This document shows, one piece after another, positions 57,377 to 64,000 of a DNA stretch of 64,000 bases. The stretch is taken from the NCBI GenBank assembly GCA_028281495.1, contig JANQJU010000005.1:60480-124479 (forward strand), read 5' to 3'. The translations under genes and the position numbers were made by a program. This DNA is from SAR324 cluster bacterium (GTDB lineage Bacteria > SAR324 > NAC60-12). The notes beneath the pieces are model-generated. The model saw nothing but the letters and a program-made list of their open reading frames with translations, did not search any database and was not told the origin of the DNA. Positions within the stretch are counted from its first letter, which is position 1; the number at the start of each line of letters is the position of its first letter.

Positions 57377-59863
57377 TTATCTTTCTGTTGTTTTTTGTTT
57401 TCTGTGCTTTTCTTGAAGGATTCTAACGAACTTTACCTGTTGGAGGAAAATTTCTTCATATGAATTATAAATTTTGTAAAGATTGTCTTCAATATCCAAC
57501 TTAAGTTTAAGTTCCTCCTTTTGATTTAGAGTAAGTCTATTTTCTTCTTCCAAATTTTTGATTTGAGTTTTAATTTTATCTATTTTTGGAGCTATATTTT
57601 TCTCTTCATTTTTAATGTTACCTTTCAACTTACTCTCTTCATTTCTTAATTTACCTATCTTTTTGCTCAGAGCTGCTTGAGTAGGTGCAGGGAGTTTTTC
57701 ACTTGCAGATATTTCACTTTTCATCTGATTAAGATTAGCTTGAATCTTATCAAGTTTTGTTTTAAAGTTGTTAACTTTGAATTCAACAGTTGCTTTTTGA
57801 TTATTAAAACGTGTTTTTTTACCGATATTAGTATTGAGGTTATTATCTAATTTTTGTATTTGTTCACGCAGTTGGTCTGATTGCTGCTCCATATTTGAGC
57901 TTAAATTCATGCGTTTTATGATGTCACCACGGGTTTGTTCATCTATTGAGTAAAATTCTTGTAATTTCGCTCTTTCGGCGTGTTCCGTATCGATTTTTTT
58001 AATCTCTTCAAATATTGTTTCTTTAGGAGATTCATTATTTAAGGCCTCTACAATGTCTCTGGTCAATGAACTAATATCATTGTTGGTTGTTCTCATTAAC
58101 ATACGTATTTCTATTAGAACACCTTTATGCTGCATATCAATATAACCGACATCTTTAACACCTGTAATTTTCCCAGAATCAATATTTTCTTTTGTTAACT
58201 TAGCAAAATTATCATCAATAGGTTCTTCACCTATTGTTCTATTATTCATGCTAAGTACTGATTCAATATGTTTTCTTCTACTTCCTGATTCAGCATACTT
58301 CCAATATTCTTCTTTTTTAGTGATTTCATCATACTTACCGAATTTCTTAAATTCCTGTTTCGTTTTTTCATCAACCTTCCATAGTGGTTCATCCAAATCG
58401 ATTTCAGCTTCATCTACTAGAGCAACTATTCTTTTGTGAATCTGGTCTTTATCTTGAACTTCCAAGCCATTATTTAGTGCATCTGCTGGATTTGTTCGAC
58501 TCATGAATACCAGTAAATCTTTAGGCATTACAGGGTACTTTGTCTGGTTGGCCGATAATATATTGCTAGCTAACATGACTGCCAATCCTTCATGCTCTTT
58601 ATTACTAAGTTGATTATCGCTTGTTCTAGCAAGCATCCGGAGAAGCTTCTCGCGTAACCCTGGATAACCTTTTTCATTCCATAAAACTTTTTTTATTGCC
58701 AAGCTACTATAGGCATTTCGCACATCATCCAGACTAACTCCAAAGGTTGCTTGTGGCTCTATTTCAATTTTATGTTTTTCCGGATTAGTGATCGGTTTAG
58801 GGATAACAACAGCCCATTCGCCATATTGTTTTACATTAAAACACCATTTGTCAGGTTGTTCCTTTATTTTTGCATACAACGTTTCGTTGTTTACATGAAC
58901 AAGGGCATCAAGAATATTGTTAAATTCGTTATTTTTCTGGTTTGCTAAGTCTTTTTGAAGAGAGTCAATAGTAGTGCTGTTTTCTATGAAAGTATTATAA
59001 AACTTTTCAACTTCTTCAGCATTACCTTTATGATTATCTCCTTCTATCTTGTTTGCTGTGATAACAAGTTCTAAGTCTCCACCATCGTTTGTGAGTTTGT
59101 ATCCATTGTCTATATGAAATGGTTTTACATCTGAACCAGAATAACTATATTTTGCTTTTCCGTTACCTACTTCTCCTTCAACTTTGAGTGCAAATGCGTT
59201 GTAAGCCTGAAGTTCAAAACCCACACTACCTTTAACTCTTTGAACAGTATTATATGCAGAAAGAGTACTTGTTTTTAACAAAGGAACCGAGTTACCAACA
59301 TTCTGATTAGAGAACAATTGAATCGCTTTTTTTCCCATTAAATCTGCTTCTTGCTCTAAACCTGGGTCATTGTTGACAGATACCCCACCTTTTAACTGAA
59401 TAGTTGGTTTCACTCTTCCTTGCTTCTGCTGCACTACATGCCACGCTTCATGTGGTAGATGCTTTTCTTGTCCAGAGGTGAGGTGGATGTCTGTTCCTTG
59501 AGCATAGGCATGAGCTTTGAATTGAGCAGGTTTGCTAGAGTTGTAATGCACTTTTACATCATCCATTGAGTAGCCTGAGAGACTTTCTATACTTTTTTTG
59601 AGATTATCAGGCAAACCAGTGTGGATCGGTTTGTTCTGTGTGTGCTGTTCTTGATTTGCTACACGTTCATCTGCCATCTTTGGGAACTGGGCTTTTTTAA
59701 ACCGTGAGTTGTTATTGGTTAGCTCTCGTAATCTTTTCATTTGTGCCACTTCTGGCCTATTGTTCGCAAAATGGAAGCTATCTTTTTGTTGTTGCCCATT
59801 CCTTGCCTTGGCAACAGTCGAGCGACATTGATTTTCCTGACTTTTATCTGCATATGTTTGCAT
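57377..59863 (-). CDS. DUF4157 (eCIS core domain) protein, likely eCIS payload
   Basis: This is an 828-residue protein. The N-terminal QQQKDSFHFANNRPEVAQ segment is typical of eCIS-associated proteins, followed by DUF4157: SGYSMDDVKVHYNSSKPAQF, AQGTDIHLTSGQEKHLPHEA, then WHVVQQKQGRVKPT. It contains the zinc-metallopeptidase-like HEAWH (His138-His142) and DPGLEQEADLMG. This domain marks proteins handled by eCIS. Residues about 210-650 form an unrecognised region, and about 660-828 is a long coiled coil. No toxin motif was recognised. GGAAGGAA precedes the ATG. The gene opposes the eCIS operon and is visibly more AT-rich than its neighbours, suggesting separate acquisition. It is probably loaded into the tube; the target is unknown. 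Confidence 0.85.
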   Translation of the reverse strand: MQTYADKSQENQCRSTVAKARNGQQQKDSFHFANNRPEVAQMKRLRELTNNNSRFKKAQFPKMADERVANQEQHTQNKPIHTGLPDNLKKSIESLSGYSMDDVKVHYNSSKPAQFKAHAYAQGTDIHLTSGQEKHLPHEAWHVVQQKQGRVKPTIQLKGGVSVNNDPGLEQEADLMGKKAIQLFSNQNVGNSVPLLKTSTLSAYNTVQRVKGSVGFELQAYNAFALKVEGEVGNGKAKYSYSGSDVKPFHIDNGYKLTNDGGDLELVITANKIEGDNHKGNAEEVEKFYNTFIENSTTIDSLQKDLANQKNNEFNNILDALVHVNNETLYAKIKEQPDKWCFNVKQYGEWAVVIPKPITNPEKHKIEIEPQATFGVSLDDVRNAYSSLAIKKVLWNEKGYPGLREKLLRMLARTSDNQLSNKEHEGLAVMLASNILSANQTKYPVMPKDLLVFMSRTNPADALNNGLEVQDKDQIHKRIVALVDEAEIDLDEPLWKVDEKTKQEFKKFGKYDEITKKEEYWKYAESGSRRKHIESVLSMNNRTIGEEPIDDNFAKLTKENIDSGKITGVKDVGYIDMQHKGVLIEIRMLMRTTNNDISSLTRDIVEALNNESPKETIFEEIKKIDTEHAERAKLQEFYSIDEQTRGDIIKRMNLSSNMEQQSDQLREQIQKLDNNLNTNIGKKTRFNNQKATVEFKVNNFKTKLDKIQANLNQMKSEISASEKLPAPTQAALSKKIGKLRNEESKLKGNIKNEEKNIAPKIDKIKTQIKNLEEENRLTLNQKEELKLKLDIEDNLYKIYNSYEEIFLQQVKFVRILQEKHRKQKTTER

Positions 59864-60263
59864 GGTTGATTCCTTCCAAGTTACGCCTATTGTTTATAAA
59901 TGTTGTGCAGCCATCTGGAATAGGACAAATTAGCATTCGGTCACGTTCTTTTGAGATTCGCGGTACAGATCCCTGTAATTTGCGGGTGTGGCATAGTTGA
60001 TCACACTGTACAACCTCTGGGTGCTAATGCGTTATCTTTTCCGTGTCGAAAATTATATATAATTCAAAAAATAAGAATTTTATGACGAATAGAGAAACCG
60101 TAGAGAAACACTCCCAGTTTGATGGCTGATTCATCTTGCCCACTCAGCAAGAGAAACCTATCGTGGCATCACTCAAACAAATCCGTTACTAGCTTGGTGA
60201 CTCCCTCCAAATCAACTTTCCTAAGTGAAGGGTCGCGGGTTTGTAACCGATGGTTTCCATCAA

Positions 60264-60335
60264 TTAGTCCATCAAGTTTCTGGGTTTGTTCCCCAAAAAC
60301 AACTCAGCAGCAGTGGTACCATCATCTTTTTGAAT
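60264..60335 (-). pseudogene. Possible transposase C-terminal scrap
   Basis: The reverse strand reads IQKDDGTTAAELFLGNKPRN and then LMD before a stop. DGTTAAE-F-G-KP--L resembles the end of some DDE transposases. The match is short, and a frame change follows immediately, so this is a weak call. Confidence 0.35.
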
Positions 60336-60355
60336 CCAGAAGTTGTAAAATCTAG

Positions 60356-60469
60356 TTATTGACAGTCAGAAAATTTTATAGATCCTCCAACTTTGGGGAT
60401 AAGCTACGAATTGGAGCTGTTCAGAGAGTCTCAATAGGCAATTTTATAAATTAACCTGACTGTCAATAA
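60356..60469. mobile_element. MITE-like element with 14-bp perfect terminal inverted repeats
   Basis: TTATTGACAGTCAG at 60356-60369 is repeated inverted as CTGACTGTCAATAA at 60456-60469. AT-rich stretches containing ATTTTATA follow inside both ends, extending the symmetry imperfectly. The 114-base length and lack of coding capacity fit a miniature inverted-repeat element; no clear target duplication is visible. Confidence 0.55.
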
Positions 60470-60789
60470 GATCAAGAGTTGCTGTTTGGTAAATACTCTT
60501 GTTTGATGACGGCACAAACTGAAGACTGCACAAAGTGTATGCGGCAGAATGGTGATAATTTGCACAGACAATCTCTTCCCTGACTACATTTTGAATTCGT
60601 AGTATTAATTTGAATCAAGAAACAATCCAAGTAGGAGTGTTGAATCCACTATCGTCCTCATATATGCTGACAAATCAGAGTTTCTTAAAATTTGTTATCA
60701 TAATTGGGCTGAAAAGCTGTTTAAACTTTTCACCTATTTAAACTGCTCAAACCCCCCTACTGAACCCCAATTTTTAGCGATGAAACGCA

Positions 60790-61068
60790 ATGGCTTCACG
60801 ACACACGATTCGTAAACAGCGCATTCAGTTTAATATTCCAGGTTCCCCTCAAGGCGGTTCCCCTCCTTTTGAAGAAACGCATGCCCTGCAAAAACGAGCG
60901 AACGAAGTTTATTTTCAAGCGATTGTCCCCGTGTTGGATCACTGCTTTACAGAGTTAGAAAAGCAACTGTACCAACATCTTGTCGAAAGGCTGAAAATCG
61001 CTGCGAGCCAAGAAATTGCAGGGAAACAAGATTCGAAAGAGTTGAGGAGGTGGACCGATTCAGCCTAG
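60790..61068 (+). CDS. Small protein copied from the eCIS tape-measure N-terminus
   Basis: This is a 92-residue protein. Its first ~54 residues (MASRHTIRKQRIQFNIPGSP, then QGGSPPFEETHALQKRANEV and YFQAIVPVLDHCFTE) are nearly identical to the start of the tape-measure protein encoded at 63431, but then it diverges into a basic helical tail (LEKQLYQHLVERLKIAASQE) and stops. Most base differences between the two copies in the shared part are silent, so the short copy seems to have been kept under selection. No strong ribosome-binding site is seen; the same is true of the full-length copy. It lies 30 bases before the ATPase gene. It could be an assembly regulator, a length competitor, or a leftover of a duplication. 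Confidence 0.75.
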   Translation: MASRHTIRKQRIQFNIPGSPQGGSPPFEETHALQKRANEVYFQAIVPVLDHCFTELEKQLYQHLVERLKIAASQEIAGKQDSKELRRWTDSA

Positions 61069-61098
61069 AACAGCGAAACAAAACAAAGGAACAGGACG

Positions 61099-63333
61099 AT
61101 GCAAGTACCCTATCCACATTCTTTAGATCAATTGATGGCAGCGCTTGAATCCATCGATTTTCTGGTGAGGTTCCATCTTTGGCACGCTCAAAACGAACCG
61201 AATGTGACGGAACACCCCAAAGGTCTTTATATCACTCAAGAAAGCTTAGAACGGCTGTTTCAAGTTCCCTTAGGAGCACCAGCCTGGGCGGTCACCCCTT
61301 CAAAATATTCCTCAGAAGATTTCCAGGCGGCTTGGCAACAACGGCAAATGGAATTGCACCAGAACACTCAAGAGAGCTTGGCTGCGGGTGTTGAATTACG
61401 GCTACCTCACTTGGCGATCACCTATGACCTTGACCCGCTCGAAGTGACGATTTTATTGATCTGTCTCGCCCCTGAATTGGAGAAGCGATACCAAGACAGT
61501 TATGCCTTCCTGCAAGACGATCTAACCCACAAACGTCCTACGATGAATCTGTTGTTACAGTTGTTGAACGGTTTGTTCGATGCAGGATTTTCCACACGAC
61601 TGCAACTGCATCACTATTTCCTTCCGCAGTCCCCATTGCTGAAGCATCGGTTGATTCGATTGCTACCCGATGCTCATTCGCAGCACCTGCCAAAAATCAG
61701 TCAAATGCTACAAATCGACGACCGCGTGGTGAACTATCTTCTGGGAACGGACACCATTGAGGATCAACTCATTCCCTACGTGGAAGTCGTCCAGCAACCC
61801 GATCAGTCTTGGACGACCTTGATCTATCCATCTGAGTGGAAGAATCGATTGTGGCAGGTATTTGAAAATATCCGTAACAAAGGCCTGTTGCCTTTGATCT
61901 ATCTTCAAGGGCCGGAGGGTGTGGGGAAACAGACCGTGGCCGAGGCCTTGTGTTGTCAATTAGAGAAGCCGTTGTTGATCGTGGATGGGAAGCGCTTGCA
62001 AGAACTCTCGTTATCAACGTTTCGAGAATATCTAATGCTAATTCACCGTGAGGCCCAATTGCAAAAAGCAGCCGTGTTTTGGCGGGAATTCAACGGTTAT
62101 TTGAGCGAAGGCAAACAAACGTTTCGAGAATGGATCTTGAGCACATGGGCTGAGCGCAACGAATGGGTTTTCTTAAGTGGGGAATCTGTGTGGGAGCCTT
62201 CCGCATCTGAGATCACCCAGGCGAATGCCCACCAGTGTTTTTATCGTTTCGCGGTGCCATCCCCCACCGCAGAGGAACGAGCGTCCTTGTGGCATCAGTT
62301 GCGCGCAGATGGGCTATCTTATGTTCAAGATATGGATGTGAATGCACTGGCCGGAAAGTTCAATTTGCGAGGCGGGCAAATCCAAGCGGCGATCAACACG
62401 GCGCATCACTTAACCCAGTGGGAGCATCCGGGACAAAGGCCTTTGAGTGAGGCTGCTCTCACCCAAGCCTCGCGTTTACATAGCCATGTGCATCTAGGCA
62501 ATTTTGCCCGAAAAATAGAGCCACGTTATGCCTGGAACGATTTGGTGCTGCCTGAGGCCAATCAGGAGTTGCTGGAAGAGTTGCGGAACACCGTTAAACA
62601 CAAAGCAACGGTTTATGAAGATCTTGGATTTGGTCAAAAGATGTCGTTGGGCAAAGGATTGAGCGCCTTGTTTTCGGGGTTACCCGGTACCGGAAAAACG
62701 ATGGCAGCCGAGGTGCTGGCCCACTCTTTTGGCTTAGATCTGTATCAGATCGATCTTTCTCAAGTCGTGAGCAAATACATCGGGGAAACGGAGAAGAATC
62801 TGAGTCAAATTTTTCAAGAGGCGGAATCCAGCAACGCCATCTTGTTTTTCGACGAAGCCGATGCCTTGTTTGGTAAACGCAGTGCCGTCAAAGATGCCCA
62901 TGATCGCAATGCCAATATCGAAGTGAGCTATCTGTTGCAGCGAGTGGAGTCTTATTCCGGTATCGTCATCTTAGCAACCAATTTTCGGGGAAATTTGGAT
63001 GAAGCGTTTATCCGACGTTTTCACTATTGTGTGGATTTCCCATTGCCCGAGGCTCCCGAACGTGAGCAGATATGGCAAAAGGTTTGGCCCAATCCATCGA
63101 TTCTCAGTACGGATGTTGATCTGGAAGGATTGGCTCACAATTTAGATTTAACGGGAGGCAACATCCGTAACATTGCCTTGGCTTCCGCTTTTCAAGCAGC
63201 AGAGGTGGTTCCAAAAAATCAAAAGCCTCAAGTATCGTTGATCCACATCATCCACGCCACTCAACGCGAAAAACAAAAGATGGGGCAGTTGTTAAGACCG
63301 AGTGAAATGGAGTGGATCAATCGAGTGCTTTAA
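61099..63333 (+). CDS. eCIS AAA+ ATPase (Afp15-like)
   Basis: This is a 744-residue AAA+ protein. The N-terminal ~240 residues are a family-specific helical region. A first, degenerate P-loop GPEGVGKQT (271-279) is followed by a complete AAA+ module: Walker A GLPGTGKT (527-534), Walker B ILFFDEADALFG (about 580), sensor ILATNFRGNLDEAFIRRF with the arginine finger region, and a sensor 2-like GGNIRNIALASAF. Two AAA domains with only the second canonical is the plan of Afp15/PVC15-type ATPases, thought to act in particle assembly or payload loading. GGAACAGGACG lies before the ATG. It is followed after 97 bases by the tape-measure gene. Confidence 0.92.
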   Translation: MQVPYPHSLDQLMAALESIDFLVRFHLWHAQNEPNVTEHPKGLYITQESLERLFQVPLGAPAWAVTPSKYSSEDFQAAWQQRQMELHQNTQESLAAGVELRLPHLAITYDLDPLEVTILLICLAPELEKRYQDSYAFLQDDLTHKRPTMNLLLQLLNGLFDAGFSTRLQLHHYFLPQSPLLKHRLIRLLPDAHSQHLPKISQMLQIDDRVVNYLLGTDTIEDQLIPYVEVVQQPDQSWTTLIYPSEWKNRLWQVFENIRNKGLLPLIYLQGPEGVGKQTVAEALCCQLEKPLLIVDGKRLQELSLSTFREYLMLIHREAQLQKAAVFWREFNGYLSEGKQTFREWILSTWAERNEWVFLSGESVWEPSASEITQANAHQCFYRFAVPSPTAEERASLWHQLRADGLSYVQDMDVNALAGKFNLRGGQIQAAINTAHHLTQWEHPGQRPLSEAALTQASRLHSHVHLGNFARKIEPRYAWNDLVLPEANQELLEELRNTVKHKATVYEDLGFGQKMSLGKGLSALFSGLPGTGKTMAAEVLAHSFGLDLYQIDLSQVVSKYIGETEKNLSQIFQEAESSNAILFFDEADALFGKRSAVKDAHDRNANIEVSYLLQRVESYSGIVILATNFRGNLDEAFIRRFHYCVDFPLPEAPEREQIWQKVWPNPSILSTDVDLEGLAHNLDLTGGNIRNIALASAFQAAEVVPKNQKPQVSLIHIIHATQREKQKMGQLLRPSEMEWINRVL

Positions 63334-63430
63334 TAGATGGCCAAAGAATTGGGATCAGAATTTGTTCCTTTGAGTGATACTATGACTGCTGACTGATCCA
63401 AAGTTTCCTGTTCTTTGCCCATGGAACACA

Positions 63431-64000
63431 ATGGCTTCGCGACACACGATTCGTAAACAACGCATTCAGTTTTGTATTCCGGGCTCCCCTCAAGGCGGTT
63501 CACCCCCTTTTGAAGAGACACATGCTCTGCAAAAACGAGCGAGCGAAGTTTATTTTCAAGGGATTGTCCCCGTATTGGATCAGTGTTTTACCGAGTTTGC
63601 GGAACAAGAAGGCATGCTGCGTATCGACCAGTTGACATTGGATTTGGGGTTTCTCCCTTATGATGGTTGGGAAGAATCCATGATCGCTCGGATTGCAGAG
63701 GAACTGCCTCATGCCTTAGCACGGTATCGGGGGCAAGCCACCAAAATATCTGAATCGCAAAAACTCCTAGAACTCTTGGCGCATTTTCTCAGAAGCGGCA
63801 CCTTACCTTGGTGGTCCGAACTCACATCATGGCCAGACATTGAAGATCAGTTGATTCGCGTCATCCGACAATCCCCCGAGGATTTTCAACAACTGATCGC
63901 CCTTTTACCCACACAACCCACCGCTCTCCAACGTTTACTCGACCATGCTTCCGACCCGTTTTTAGGAGAAATGTTAGGACTGTTGGTTCCTTCGGCACGT
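63431..64000 (+). CDS. eCIS tape-measure protein (Afp14-like), C-terminus cut by window edge
   Basis: I read this frame from ATG 63431 to the last base: 190 residues without a stop. The start MASRHTIRKQRIQFCIPGSP, then EGMLRIDQLTLDLGFLPYDG, and LLELLAHFLRSGTLPWWSEL are the signature of the contractile injection system tape-measure family (HxIxKQxL; LRIDxLxxDLG; LxHFLRTGTLPWW). The protein sets particle length and is usually far longer. The rest lies beyond the right edge. Placed after the ATPase, it closes the second eCIS transcription block. Confidence 0.9.
   Translation, partial: MASRHTIRKQRIQFCIPGSPQGGSPPFEETHALQKRASEVYFQGIVPVLDQCFTEFAEQEGMLRIDQLTLDLGFLPYDGWEESMIARIAEELPHALARYRGQATKISESQKLLELLAHFLRSGTLPWWSELTSWPDIEDQLIRVIRQSPEDFQQLIALLPTQPTALQRLLDHASDPFLGEMLGLLVPSAR

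Larger units (their letters stand above)
59864..60789. other. Long intergenic region with relics and a MITE-like repeat
   Basis: This is 926 bases between the divergent payload gene and the small tape-measure paralogue. It should contain promoters for both. It holds a possible transposase end (60264-60335) and a 114-base element bounded by inverted repeats (60356-60469). From 60600 on it is AT-rich with no convincing promoter pair. No gene, tRNA or riboswitch was recognised. Confidence 0.5.

Noticed and set aside
60119..60355. A 78-codon forward frame in the intergenic region
   Set aside because: Ser/Pro/Thr-rich with no ribosome-binding site or recognisable domain; the reverse strand here looks like transposase debris.
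60359..60380. TTGACA with downstream TATAGA as a promoter
   Set aside because: The spacing is too short and the TTGACA belongs to the inverted repeat of the MITE-like element.
63349..63402. Inverted repeat TTGGGATCAG / CTGATCCAAA between the ATPase and tape-measure genes
   Set aside because: One mismatch and a loop of more than 30 bases; too weak to call an attenuator or terminator.

Overview
The window comes from a Gram-negative, two-membrane bacterium. Supporting features are an MlaE-type permease, a PBP4-type carboxypeptidase, several lipobox lipoproteins, an OmpA-type peptidoglycan-binding domain, outer-membrane barrel-like C-termini and a multihaem c-type cytochrome. ArsA-like ATPase pairs, long surface repeat proteins and hybrid kinases recall deltaproteobacterial or SAR324-like lineages, but nothing here fixes the taxon. 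There are no rRNA or tRNA genes and no CRISPR array.

Region 1 (1-8.4 kb) holds mixed chromosomal genes: a tetrahaem cytochrome lipoprotein cut by the left edge, two adjacent ArsA/Get3-like ATPases, a small lipoprotein, an MlaE permease overlapping a D-Ala-D-Ala carboxypeptidase, an Asp/Glu racemase-family protein beside GDP-mannose 4,6-dehydratase, and an FRG-domain protein. A PAS-PAS hybrid histidine kinase follows (8.6-10.9 kb).

Region 2 (11.3-40.5 kb) is one long same-strand block and the most unusual part of the window. A 4863-residue secreted protein carries about 21 copies of a ~148-residue repeat. It is followed by a repeat protein with a barrel-like end, two lipoproteins, a small barrel-like protein, a lipoprotein with 14 short 'LDExTL' repeats, a membrane-anchored FliG-like protein, a MotA-like channel protein and a MotB-like protein with two Calx-beta-like domains before its OmpA domain. 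No other flagellar gene is present. I read the block as a candidate non-flagellar rotor-stator machine serving a giant surface protein (motility, adhesion or secretion). The domains are visible in the sequence; the machine is inference.

Region 3 (41.2-64 kb) is an extracellular contractile injection system (eCIS, Afp/PVC type). It encodes one sheath (with a duplicated surface insertion), two tubes, a DUF5908 protein, a LysM baseplate protein, a VgrG-like spike, gp25, a baseplate J-like protein, an S74-chaperone fibre, a probable spike tip, an Afp12-like protein, an embedded sulfotransferase and a DUF4255 cap. Then come a divergently oriented, AT-rich DUF4157 (eCIS core) protein that is the likely payload, a 92-residue protein copied from the tape-measure N-terminus, an AAA+ ATPase, and the tape-measure gene running off the right edge. 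Transposase relics of the IS66 and IS110 types and a MITE-like inverted repeat lie in the gaps, suggesting a mosaic island.
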